A DNA stretch of 64,000 nt from Dipteris shenzhenensis (taxonomy: Eukaryota > Polypodiophyta > Polypodiopsida > Gleicheniales): the NCBI GenBank assembly GCA_047967505.1, contig CM106541.1; one strand, 5' to 3'. The notes under the pieces are model-generated. The model did no database searches. It was not told the DNA's origin and saw only the letters and a program-made list of their open reading frames with translations. The translations under genes were made by a program, and so were the position numbers. Shown piece after piece: positions 1 to 10,323 of this stretch (positions are counted from its first letter, which is position 1; every line of letters starts with the position of its first letter).

Positions 1-1620
1 AAACTTCACACGGCTCTTAGACTACCCTAGACATACATCCACGCAAGATTTGGTCTCAAACTAATTTGGTATGCACCACATGGAAGGTATAATACGTACA
101 TTTTTACTCGGGGGGGTCACTCATCATATGTAACCCTATCACGTGAGTTCAATAGAAGGATTTCTTTAATTTCTAAAATTTACATAAATAAATATACATA
201 AGGGACTATTTAAAATAGTTTTGGAAAAAATTTACAGATTTGTATAGAAAAGGGGTACATTTTATTAATGAAAATTTTTACAGATAAGGGACTTTAAATA
301 TAGGCCTTGAACGCACGTGATATAGAGGGTTTATACATAGTGACCCCCCTGAGCATTTTTACAATCCCTACTAGCATGACTACGTGTGAAAAATGGCGCA
401 CGTACTAACGAAATATGCATGTGGACTTATCTGTTGGAGATTAAACTTTGCACGGCTCTTAGGCTACCATAGATGTACATCCATGCAAGATTTGGTGTCC
501 AACTGATTTGGTATGCGCCACGTGGAAGGTATAATGCGTACATTTTTACAATCCCTACTAGCACAACTACGTATGAAAAATGGCACACGTACTAATGAAA
601 TATGCACGTGGACTTATCTGTTGGGGATGAAAATTCACACAGCTCTTAGGCTACCCTAGACGTACATCCATGCAATATTTGGTCTCCAACTGATTTGGTT
701 TGTGCCACATAGAAGGTATAATGCGTACATTTTTACAATCCCTACTAGCACGACTAAACCCTAAACCCTAAACCCTGAACCCTAAATCCTAAACCCTGTT
801 GGGGATGAAACTTCACACGGCTCTTAGGCTACCCTAGATGTACATCCACGCAAGATTTGGTCTCCAACTGATTTGGTTTGTGCCACATAGAAGGTATAAT
901 GCATAGATTTTTACAATCCCTACTAGCATGACTAAACCCTAAACCCTAAACCCGAAACCCTAGATCCTAAACCCTGTTGGGAATGAAACTTCACACGGCT
1001 CTTAGGATACCCTAGACGTACATTCACACAAGATTTGGTCTCCAACTGATTTGGTTTGCGCCACATAGAAGGTTAATGCGTACATTTTTACAATCCCTAC
1101 TAGCACGACTAAACCCTAAACCCTGAACCCTGAATCCTAAATCCTAAACCCTGTTGGGGATGAAACTTCACATGGCTCTTAGGCTACCCTAGACGTACAT
1201 CCACGCAAGATTTGGTCTCCAACTGATTTGGTATGCGCCACGTGGAAGGTATAATGCATACATTTTTGCAATCCCTACTAGCACGACTAAACCCTAAACC
1301 CTAATCCCTGAACCCTAAATCCTGTTGGGGATGAAACTTCACACGGCTCTTAGGCTACCCTAGACGTACATCCACGCAAGATTTGGTCTCCAACTGATTT
1401 GGTTTGCACCACGTAGAAGATATAATGCGTACATTTTTACAATCCCTACTAGCATGACTAAACCCTAATCCCTGAACCCTGAACCCTAAATCCTAAACCC
1501 TATTGGGGATGAAACTTCACACGGCCCTTAGGCTACCCTAGACGTACATCCACACAAGATTTAATCTCCAACTGATTTGGTATGCGCCATGTGGAAGGTA
1601 TAATGCATACATTTTTGCAA
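1..1620. repeat. ~178-bp tandem satellite with interstitial telomere-like runs
   Basis: A unit beginning GTTGGGGATGAAACTTCACA and containing CGGCTCTTAGGCTACCCTAG recurs with starts near 433, 620, 798, 975, 1153, 1324 and 1502. The spacing is 171-187, mostly 177-178 bp. A partial unit lies at position 1 and a degenerate copy near 1748. From about 755 onward each unit ends in 3-6 copies of CCCTAAA or variants (CCCTGAA, CCCTAAT, CCTAAATC), the C-rich strand of the plant telomere repeat. The units at 433 and 620 lack most of the telomere-like tail. No ORF is present. It resembles subtelomeric or pericentromeric satellite rather than a chromosome end, because the telomere-like runs are short, degenerate and separated by unit sequence. 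Confidence 0.9.
107..353. mobile_element. 247-bp MITE with TIRs and 8-bp target duplication
   Basis: Compared with the other satellite units, the first is interrupted exactly between two copies of CATTTTTA (99-106 and 354-361). The inserted DNA starts CTCGGGGGGGTCACT and ends with the reverse complement of CTCAGGGGGGTCACT. Inverted similarity continues about 30 bp further inward (both arms contain ATCACGTG followed by GTTCAA). Removing the insert and one duplication restores the ~178-bp period. It is AT-rich inside with no ORF. The 8-bp duplication (9 bp if the next C is counted) fits a non-autonomous hAT or Mutator-type element; the family is not certain. Confidence 0.8.
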
Positions 1621-1975
1621 GCACCTTTTCGATGCTTAATGTTTACAATTACAACACACGGCATTATTTTTAAAATACATTATGTATTAGATGTGTGAAT
1701 TGAGATATCTGAAATTCAAAATCACACTCTTAATTTTAAATATGCACATGGGGATGAAACTTCTCACGGCTCTTAGGTTTAGTGTAATAATTGCAAGCAT
1801 TGATATATACGAAATTCAATATGATATTCAAAATGATAAAGTTGGAACTTGAACACTTTTTCAATGCTTAATGTTTACAATTACTTCACATGGCATTCTT
1901 TTTTAAATACCTTATGTATTAGATGTGTGAATTGAGATATTCGAAATTCAAAATCATACTCCTAATTTTAAATGT
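1621..1975. repeat. Two-copy ~120-bp direct repeat, ~230 bp apart
   Basis: The block starting GATGCTTAATGTTTACAATT near 1630 is repeated from about 1863, including the shared stretch TTATGTATTAGATGTGTGAA. A degenerate satellite start (GGGGATGAAACTTC near 1750) lies between them, so the array decays here into another repeat. No gene is seen. Confidence 0.7.
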
Positions 1976-2518
1976 TTATGTTAGATTTGAACAAATTATA
2001 AACTGAGATAAACAAAGTATGAAGAACATCATGAAAGTACGAAAATGCTCATACATCATAAGAGTAAGAACAATATCATGAAAGTACCAAAATGAATCTG
2101 TACATCATCATCATCATCGTGCAAAAGTGCATCCCTAAACAAGAAATGTGTGAAGCCTAAACAATCATCCTGAATCAGAATCTGATAACTCCACATATGA
2201 TCCTCTAGTCATCCTCTGACGTGGCTCCTATATGACCCACTACCCAACCGTCTGCTGTGTGCCCTCAGGCAAAGCCGGATCAAATGGGCCAGCCTCATCA
2301 CCTACATGAGATGGGCCAGCCTCATCCTGGTGAAGAGGAGGGCATGCTACACAAGCCATTGCTGCCATCTCTGCCTCCCTCGCCTCCTATATGTATGCGC
2401 ATCTTAGCTCCCATAGTCGTGCATCTGCGAATACTCGTGCCTCAAATCCAACGCGAGTAATCGTCTCTACATGTAGAAGATGTTGGTCTCGGCCCCGCCC
2501 AAGCTGCTGCTCCACCCA
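1976..2518. other. Intergenic, no recognised gene
   Basis: AT-rich sequence with a short CAT run near 2107, then the flank of the RING pseudogene. The plus-strand frames here lack recognisable domains and overlap the antisense gene downstream. Confidence 0.5.
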
Positions 2519-4110
2519 CTACTGCAATGATGTCTGCAGCTCTACCTCTCGCTCAATACGGCGTGCCTCCTCTGCTCGTGCCTCATCACCTAGCATGAAA
2601 TTACCATATGAAAAGCATCGTGGAATGCACACTGTAACCACCGATGTATCAGCACCCTCCTGCATTAGCAACGCTCTCTGTGCCTCCTCCCTATAGTGCT
2701 CTGTCAAGACCACATGGGCGAATGGATCAATGGCCTGACGATGACCAGGATACAGATCATCCATGCCTAGTCCTCTGTATGTGGCCACATCAATGTTAGC
2801 AAAGCATACAGGGCACACTGATCGTGCCACCATGTGGCGGGTCATGCAATGGAGATGTGCGATGTGGTTGCACCCTAGTCCAAACCACCCTACAGTGTCA
2901 AACTCCTCATGGCAAAGGACGCAAGTGGCAGTAGGAAGCTTGGCTATGACTGCTGCATCTATGGGTGTCCTAGTCGGCACATCTACAGGAGGAGCGGGGT
3001 ATAGGGCCACGCTGGGGTCGATCCTATGGTGAGATGGATCACGACTAATATGCCTCCATTGTAAAATATAGTGCTTCACACGATGGTATGCTATGCATGT
3101 CCGAATCCTCTGCTCCTCCAAATCTACCTCCAACAGTCGTACATGAGACTCCATATCTTGACGCAATAGATGTGCCTGCAATGCAAACATGTCGCGTACA
3201 TGGTGAGAATTAACCAAAAAACTTCAGTTCAAAACACGCTACAAAAAAATAAACTAACATAATCAAAATAACTAACCTCGTCCCTAAACTCGTCCAACAA
3301 TGCCTCCAACTCTGCAATCCGTGCGTCTTGAGCCTCCAACTCGTGCTGAGGCAGTGTAGATGTGGGAGGTGGTGTAGATGTGGGAGGCTCCATCGATGAT
3401 CGAGGTGGGGGAGGTGGAATCAAAAGTGATCTCGATAGGGCAGAGACCATGTGCTGCAAGGATGATGCCACTGAATGAACATCCCCCCTAATCCATCTTC
3501 CAACAGCTCGCAATGCCGGTGCAGGGATGGTGTGCAACTCTGGTGCCTCGCGTCGACGTCGAACACCTGCAGTCTGATGCTCCTGACACCCCATCCTACC
3601 ATGTCCTGCTCCTGATCCTGGACGGGTACTAAGGTAGTCTACTCGATGACCAAGCACAAACTCAGCGTATAGCTGCATGGCAAATGACCTGGCTATCTAA
3701 CGGTTGTGAGGCAATCGACCACCATTCACAGCGAGATATCTCGGATAAATGTGTGCTGCTATGATGGGGTGCCTACAACATAAAATATGCAAGGGGAGCC
3801 TTGATCATGGTCGCATCGCCTCAGTGTGACCATCCCAAAACATATCCTGTAAGGCCTGCCTGTGATGTGACTCACGCTCAAACAACTGTCAAATGGCTCT
3901 CCAATCCAAGCCATCACCAATGATCTCTGCCTCAGCCTGTGCCTGAAAGCTATCCACAACGTCCTCAACTATGTCCAATCGACCCAGAGCCTCAATAACT
4001 GAATCTAGACTCGCAACCAAGTGAGGGGGTGCCCTAGCATCCTGCAGTGCCCTCATCTCAGCTCTCAGAATCTCTATCTGCATACGAATAGTGGTGCCAG
4101 AACCTGTGCG
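2519..4110 (-). pseudogene. Decayed coiled-coil/RING-H2 protein gene, two exons (unit A)
   Basis: Exon 4110-3277 reads in one frame through three stops (TGA at 3889-3891, TGA at 3805-3807, TAG at 3697-3699) and ends in a leucine/glutamate heptad stretch (ELEALLDEFRDE). A donor GAG|GTTAGT and an acceptor TTGCAG|GCA define a 101-bp intron (3276-3176). Exon 3175-2519 continues the coiled coil (AHLLRQDMESHVRLLEVDL) in phase and then carries a RING-type finger at 2923-2804: C-x2-C-x13-C-x-H-x2-H-x2-C-x10-CPVC. All eight ligands are intact. An EARAEEARRIEREVELQ coiled coil closes the protein. RING fingers usually recruit E2 ubiquitin-conjugating enzymes; that role here is inference. The family is not recognised. 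The context (TE-dense, palindrome array at the probable promoter) suggests a transposon-borne or transposon-captured gene. Confidence 0.6.
2804..2923 (-). other. RING-H2 finger-coding segment
   Basis: The encoded segment runs from CVLCHEEF to RSVCPVC with ligand order C,C,C,H,H,C,C,C. Loop lengths match canonical RING-H2 proteins and the proline before the last cysteine pair is present. Confidence 0.75.
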
Positions 4111-5049
4111 CTGGCTAGCGCATGCACAAAAAAAACACATGGAAATTAATATTCTATTTGGGTAATGAAAATAATATTCTATTCAATTTGACTTATAATC
4201 TATTTACATAATGAAAACTATTTGTACGTACTCCTTAATGAGGTAGGATGTCGTTGGGATCATTCTATGCACCTACTGGTAGATGGGCCAAATGTGTGGC
4301 TCAATATTATTAAAAATTCTTAATTTTGATTAAAATTTTTTCAAACTCTAGTTGTTGCATTTTTAAACTTAGATGTCTCAAATATTTTTTCCTTATATGT
4401 TTCCCTTTTTTTACTTTTTATCCAATATGAAACTTTTCCACATGTGGTGTAAGGACCACATTGTCCACTTATGGCCCCTATACTAAGGACAAATAGTGGA
4501 GAGGTTTGGTTAATAAGACCTTCTTTGAATGCTTTACTGCCTTGTGTTTGCAATAGATATGGAGGAGATAGAAGGACACCTAATACATTACTTTGAATGA
4601 TACACAAGCAAGGCGCATCTAGTATTTCTCGGACTACACATTAAAAAAGAGAGCGGGTTGACACTACAGACCTTTTAAAGTGAGAACTTTGAGAAAATAA
4701 TTAGGCCTTTTCAATATTATCTATTTTGGTTGGGCAATCCACCTCAACTAGTGGCCATTCCTATAGATCATCACTTGGTTCCCATGCCTGGGGAGAGAGA
4801 AGACCTTTGGACAATCATTTACTTATGTGTTTTCGATGCACTGGTGCATTTAGAAGATCCAATTAGCCATACGCTTATACATCTAACCGCTCTAGTGTTG
4901 GGGTCTTTGCCCATGTGGTGTGGTGTTTTAGGGATAATGCCCATGTGGTGTTTTATACAGCCTACTTACTCTACCTAAATTATGAAACAACTCTTAACCA
5001 ATTATATAATCTATAATATTCCACATAAAGATTGATAAACGCACACCGC
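4111..5049. other. AT-rich non-coding stretch, possible intron of unit A gene
   Basis: No domain-bearing frame is seen on either strand. If the proposed first exon at 6498-6536 is real, this is part of a ~2.4-kb intron on the minus strand whose acceptor is TAGCCAG|CGC at 4111. Short direct repeats of GCCCATGTGGTG occur near 4909 and 4940. Confidence 0.4.
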
Positions 5050-6470
5050 TACCTTAAACTCTTATTTTCTTTTTTTTTTAAAGATGATTTTGAAGACTAA
5101 AATTTAAACGTTTTTTTATTGAAATAAAAATAGCACCAATTTCAAAAATAACATAAAACCTACTTTAATCTCTCTTTTTCTTGTTCTTGTTTTCTTGTTT
5201 TCTTGTTTTTAATACATGATTTTCTTATTTTAACAAAAACTCTTATTTTCTTATTCTTAATACATGATTTCTAAAAACAAAATTGAAACGTTATATTAAA
5301 TTCAAAACTTCAGTAATTTGTAAACTTCAGTTATAAATTTTTTTTAATAGATCACTTTAAAAAACAAATTATATACTTTTTGACATTTAAATAAAAACTT
5401 CACTAACTTAAACTCTTATTTTCTTTTTCTTTAAAGATCATTTCTAAAAATAAAATTTAAACGTTTTTTTATTTAAATATAAATAACACTAATTAAAAAA
5501 ATATCTTTAATCTCTTTTTTTTTAAAGATGATTTCAAAAAACAAAATATATACATTTTCACATTTTAAATAAAAAATTACATAATTCTAAAAATAATTTA
5601 AAAAACTTTAAAATGCATTTCAAATTTAGAAATATTTTATAATTATTCCTATAAACTAAAATTTAAACGTTTCTTTATTTAAAGAAAAATAACACTAATT
5701 TAAAAAATAACTTTAATCTCTTTTTTTTTAAAGATGATTTTAAAAACAAAATATTTACATTTTCACATTTTAAATAAAAAATTACATAATTCCAAAAATA
5801 ATTTTAAAAAACTTTAAAATGCATTTCAAATTTAGAAATATTTTATAATTATCCCTATAAACTAAGATTTAAACGTTTTTTTATTTAAATAAAAATAGCT
5901 CTAATTTAAAAAATAACCTTAATCTCTTTTTTTCCAAAGATGATTTTAAAAAACCTAATTTTTACTTTTTCACATTTTAAATAAAAAATTAGAATGCATT
6001 TGAAATTTAGAAATATTTTATAATTATTCCTATGAACTAAAATTTAAACGTTTTTTTATTTAAATAAAAATAGCTCTAATTTAAAAAATAACTTTAATCT
6101 CTTTTTTTTCAAAGATGATTTTAAAAAACAAAATTTTTATATTTTCACATTTTGAATAAAAAATGTTGTAATTCAAAAATTAAAAAAAACTTTAAAATGC
6201 ATTTAAAATTTAGAAATATTTTATAATTATTCCTGTGAACTAAAATTTAAATGTTTTTTTATTTAAATAAAAATAGCTCTAATTTAAAAAATAACTTTAA
6301 TCTCTTTTTTTTCAAAGATGATTTTAAAAAATAAAATTTTTACATTTTCACATTTTAAATAAAAAATGTCGTAATTCAAAATTTTCAAAAAAACTTTAAA
6401 ATGCATTTGAAATTTAGAAATTTTTTATAATTATTCCTATAAACTAAAATTTAAATAAATTTTAGCCAAA
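5050..6470. repeat. AT-rich tandem array, ~170-210-bp units
   Basis: A unit containing AAATTTAAACGTTTTTTTAT, then AATCTCTTTTTTT..AAAGATGATTTT, then TTTAGAAATATTTTATAATT recurs about seven times. Unit anchors lie near 5099, 5281, 5452, 5661, 5866, 6042, 6241 and 6446. The last four units are the most alike. It is extremely AT-rich with no coding potential. It lies between the proposed first exon and second exon of the unit A gene. Confidence 0.85.
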
Positions 6471-6497
6471 AAAAATGCTACATTAAAAAAACCCTAC

Positions 6498-6536
6498 CTG
6501 GACTCTCCCGCTCCGTCCATCTCCGTCACTATCCAT
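6498..6536 (-). CDS. Possible first exon of the unit A gene
   Basis: An ATG at 6536 opens 13 codons (MDSDGDGRSGRVQ) ending in a good donor CAG|GTAGGG, in phase with the acceptor at 4111. It is GC-rich against an AT-rich neighbour and lies ~110 bp downstream of a TATA-like box. The link across 2.4 kb is an inference from splice phase only. Confidence 0.35.
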
Positions 6537-6606
6537 CGGTCACTCTCCGTCGTTGGCGCAATTCTGTCGATGTCCTGCAAATCCGAAATCGATCGATGAG
6601 GAGGAG

Positions 6607-6840
6607 CTCGATCGAGGTATGAAGAATGAGGGGGGTCGCTCTCCTTTTATAAGAAAATTTAGGGTTTCCCTACCTCGATCGAGGTATTTCACATGCAACA
6701 TACATATCGCTCCATCATACCTCGATCGAGGTATAGACATGCCACGATACCTCGATCGAGGTATTTTGACATGCCCATACATCTCGGTACATCTACCTCG
6801 ATCGAGGTATAGACATGCCATGATACCTCGATCGAGGTAT
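6607..6840. repeat. Cluster of perfect 18-bp palindromes ATACCTCGATCGAGGTAT
   Basis: Copies lie at 6671-6686 (16-bp core), 6717-6734, 6747-6764, 6794-6810 and 6823-6840, with a half-degenerate copy at 6607-6620. Several are preceded by AGACATGCCA and spaced 29-47 bp. Each is its own reverse complement, as expected for a dimeric DNA-binding site. The cluster sits at the proposed promoter of the unit A gene. Confidence 0.85.
6645..6651 (-). promoter_or_regulatory. TATA-like box (TATAAAA) of the unit A gene
   Basis: On the minus strand CTTATAAAAGGAG lies ~110 bp before the proposed ATG at 6536, inside the cluster of 18-bp palindromes. Confidence 0.4.
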
Positions 6841-7419
6841 GTCGACAACAGCCGGATGCCACATGTCTCGTTTGACGTATTCGACATGCGGCCAAGGTGA
6901 AGAACTAGTGATACATTGGGAGGACTTTGATTTTAATTCTACTCATTGTGCAGTGATCGAGCTACTTGCTACTTTGGAGGTAATTAAAAGAGTGTCCTTC
7001 TTCGAAGGGTGGGATGCTCCCCAAGCTTGGGGGGAGATTTGGCACATCTGCTTGTTAATTCCTATGGATAAGCTCGTCTTGAATGGTTTATTCTCAATCT
7101 CACTACAAAGGTTTCTAGGGCTCAGCTATGGTTGGTAATGTTTTGATCAAGGAATCCCTTTGTACCTAATCAACCCTTTGTGCCTCATTTTGAGCTTCAA
7201 GTGTTGTAATTCTTTTTTGTCTAAAGATAAACTATCAATAAAAGGATTGCAAGTTTATTTGGTGCTGAATGTTTGGCTCAAGTATTGAATTCTCCCCACC
7301 CTCTCCTTCTACCTATCTTGGACTACCGAGAGACTTGGGATGTCTAGATTTTAGTCTTGGTGTGATGACATCTTGGATCCTTCAATTTGATGGAGCTTAC
7401 ACACAATAAGACAAAGAGC
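6841..7419. other. No recognised gene; flank between units A and B
   Basis: Moderately AT-rich sequence. The plus-strand frame at 6839-7138 has no recognised domain. A CTAGTG near 6908 could be a CACTA-type terminus of unit A, but no matching partner or target duplication was found. Confidence 0.35.
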
Positions 7420-7479
7420 CCACAGACGCATTTACTAAACTTAAAAAAAAACTTACGGTCGTATTTATTTGTGCATCTA

Positions 7480-7720
7480 TTTGCGTGTCTAGAGACCCGC
7501 ATCTATATAGCAGACAGACGTGCGTATAGATGCGCATCTAGATGCTAAATAGATGCTCTGCTAAAAAATTTAAAAAACAAACAGACGCATCGTTAAAGCA
7601 TGTATAGACGCATTTATAAACGGTCTTATAGACGCTTTTATAGATGCGCAAATAGATGCTCCTCGAATAGACGGATGCATTTATAGATGTACTGATAGAC
7701 GCGCTACATAATATATTTTT
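7480..7720. repeat. Element B subterminal motif array
   Basis: Many imperfect copies of GATGCGCATCTA, TATAGACGC and TAGATGCTC in both orientations, for example near 7495, 7520, 7535, 7610, 7630 and 7690. This is the same vocabulary as in the two inner arrays and fits subterminal transposase-binding repeats of CACTA elements. Confidence 0.65.
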
Positions 7721-8027
7721 TTAAATTTATAGAATGCTGTGTATGTTGTGTATGCTATATAGTTATAGGAATCCCATTTCTACATTGTGTAATTCAATTC
7801 TTACAGCCAACCGCATTTTAATTACAATCCCAAATAAAACATTACAACTCCAAAATGCAATAAAATTGAAAGCTCAAAAAGTGCTTGTATGTACATATAG
7901 CACGAAGCTAAGCCACGTCATGTGGCTTCAAGTACAAAAAATAAGAGGAGTGTATATACAAGAGGTACAAAGCCAAAAAGCCAGTGGCTTTAAGTACAAA
8001 AAAGAGTAGCTAGCACTACTTCTACGA

Positions 8028-9510
8028 CTAATCTATGTTCTCCACGTCCTCGCTCCTTTCCACACTCCCTTCTGTGCTCCCTTCTGTGCTCCCTTCTCTG
8101 CCTCCTTCCTCGTCTTCTTCCTCGTCTTCTTGTGTAGGGACTTGTAAACAAGGGACAACATATATCAATGTATGAAAAATCAAATCTATACTTATAATAT
8201 TGACATTATTTAATTACTTTCAAATACCTCGGGGGCCGCTCCAGTAGCCCGGATATACTGCTCCTCAATAATCAACCCATCATGATAGAAGTGCTTCCAT
8301 GTATCTCCTCTGTGATGGTGGTGGTGGTAGGCTATCTCGACAGGAGTAGGGTATTTGCCCACGATCTCAAGCTGCAAGACGACACAATTTGCGGAGGGGT
8401 TAGTACAAAGAAACCTCCTAATAAACTACATAAGCAATATAATTTGAGATCGATACTTACAAATTGGGCCTCCCATGATTCAACACCCTCTGCTCCAAAA
8501 TGCACGCTTCCATATTGTTCCATCTAGATTCTTCGTGCCTCCACGTGCTGCAGACTGGGGTCCTCCCTTGCTGACTACTTTCTTTCACTCACGCTTGTGA
8601 GTGGTGTGGGGTGGGCCCCTTGGTGGTTGACCTCCCTCGATCCTGGCAAGCTCCACTAGTGCCTGCCTCTTAAGCAAAGATCTTTTATTGCCAAGTATCA
8701 TAACAATCTTTGACTTGGCCCATTTATCTGTGAACTGACGATTGGGGGGGTTAGGATAGCTAGAGCGAATAGCAGCGAGGGTCTCATCAGCCAACCTCTT
8801 TGGATGGTCTTTGTAGTGGATAAAGCAATCTCTATAATTGTTAGCAATTACAGAGTGCATGAAGGCCATGATGTCCTTCCCCCGTGCATCCATCAAGATG
8901 CCTCTTGTCTGAGTGATATCATAAAAGATAGTACCATCACCCGGAGGCACGTCTAAATCATCTGAATCATCATCGTCCCCACCACCACCCCTCCCAAAGC
9001 ACTGTGCCATGCATCCCCCACCGCTCTCCCTGCCACTACGCCTGCTACCGTGTCATGTCGAGCTAGTACGCTAGCCACTCGTAGCTGGAGACTGCACAAG
9101 ACTACGTGAACCACTCGTAGCTGGAGAACCGAGTCTCGACTACATCTCGACTACACAGGAGTACGCCGATGACTCTGCGAGACAGAAGGACCTCCTGACA
9201 GCATGGGGGAAGGGGCATAAGACGGCATGGGGGAAGGGGCATAAGACGGCATGGGGGAAGGGGCATAAGATGGTATGGGAGAAGGGCCTTGGCTTTGTAG
9301 CCGGTTGGGTTGTGTTGACTCCGCTGGGGTAATCTCAGCTAGTGTGGGGTGGTTTGGAGTCTGTAGTGCCGACTCATGGGGGGTGTTTAGAGTACCCGTC
9401 ATATACCCGTATAATTCCGCAAGACTGGGAGGGTGTCCTAAAAGGTTATATGAGTCTCTAAAAATAGACTCCCAAAGATCAAGTGAGCCCAAAGAGCTTC
9501 CTGGCCACAT
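8028..9510 (-). pseudogene. Element B ORF1 (TNP1/transposase-accessory-like), multi-exon
   Basis: The 5' exon encodes a serine/proline-rich region with PSPMPSYA repeats. The main block at 9010-8585 starts with a GGGGDDDDSDD acidic stretch and contains TRGILMDARGKDIMAFMHSV and YPNPPNRQF. A following exon (...VHFGAEGVESWEAQF|GTAAGT, donor near 8460) and one around 8373-8230 (contains HHHHHHRGDTWKHFYHDGL) precede an acidic tail (PTQEDEEEDEEGG) ending at 8028. Each block has a counterpart in element C (YPNPQNREF, LHFGAGERLAFEATV|GTAAGT, an acidic tail). In plant CACTA elements such a second gene encodes a DNA-binding accessory protein; the role here is by analogy. A stop near 9151 and frame changes indicate decay or further introns. 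Confidence 0.6.
9190..9290 (-). repeat. ~27-bp tandem repeat coding PSPMPSYA
   Basis: GGCATGGGGGAAGGGGCATAAGAC-type units are repeated 3-4 times inside ORF1 of element B, giving a proline/serine repeat. Confidence 0.8.
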
Positions 9511-9589
9511 GATGAACTGGAAAAAATAAAAAAAGATGATTACTGATGAGTTGAGAAGAAAGGGGAAGGGAAGAAAAGATTACTGTCGG

Positions 9590-9740
9590 AGCGCATCTAT
9601 AGATGTCTCTGAGAAGCACATCTATTTTCACATATAACAGCACGTCTATAGATGCGGCTGTCTATGTCTACAAATAGTCTAGATGTGCCTGTAGATGCGG
9701 TTTTAGACGCGTCAATAGACGCGCTCCGACAGACGGACTA
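9590..9740. repeat. Element B inner motif array, left of the divergent promoter region
   Basis: Contains CATCTATAGATG, CGTCTATAGATGCGG, TAGACGCGTCAATAGACGCG and related words. It lies just upstream of ORF1 on the minus strand. Confidence 0.65.
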
Positions 9741-10109
9741 TTCTAAAAAGTAGAAAAGGACATGCGCCTGACACAAAAACGTAACATTGATACCAAAATC
9801 ATTTGTTTCTTGGATACGACAAAGGACAAATCCAAAAAGAGCAACTTCCAAAAAAGATCAACCGTAAAGAGGCTTACCTTGGGCAGAGGTATGGAAGCTT
9901 CTTCCCCTTCTTCAAAGTTGCTTCTCTTCCTTGTTCACCCTCTTCTCCTATAAGCCTGCAAGTAAGTGTGGGTGTCTTCCTCTTAAGTGTAAGCTTGGAA
10001 GTAAGTGTGGGTGCCTTCCTCTTAAGCGTCGAAACTGTGGATCTATTAATAGCAAAGCAAGCAAGCCATGTGAAGTATAAGTAATGTGAAGAAAAGCAAA
10101 GCGAGCACG

Positions 10110-10275
10110 CTAAAAGCAGATTTGAAAACCGCGTCTATAAGCGCATTTAATAGCGCATCTAAATACACATGTAATTGTGCGTCTACATACACAGAGCAGA
10201 CATGATTTTAGATGTGCCTATAGACGTGCACCACAGAATAGATAGATGCGGTTTTAGATGCGTCTTTAGACGTGC
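10110..10275. repeat. Element B inner motif array, upstream of TNP2
   Basis: Contains CGCGTCTATAAGCGCATTTA, GTGCGTCTACATAC, GTGCCTATAGACGTGC and TAGATGCGGTTTTAGATGCG. It ends about 50 bp before the TNP2 first exon. Confidence 0.65.
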
Positions 10276-10323
10276 CATAGAGTTTTAAAATTAAATACTT
10301 GAAGAAAAGCAAATTTTTTTGGG

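Noticed and set aside
1-1620. Regular repeats resembling a CRISPR array or a true telomere
   Set aside because: Units are ~178 bp without unique spacers, and the CCCTAAA runs are short, degenerate and interrupted, so they are interstitial satellite.
6540-6900. 115-codon frames on both strands over the palindromes
   Set aside because: Repeated LDRG/PRSRY peptides come from the palindromic DNA read on both strands; symmetric ORFs over a palindrome cluster are not evidence of a gene.
6536-6909. CTAGTG at 6908 as the right terminus of a CACTA-type unit A
   Set aside because: No matching CACTA start, TIR or 3-bp duplication was found to pair with it.
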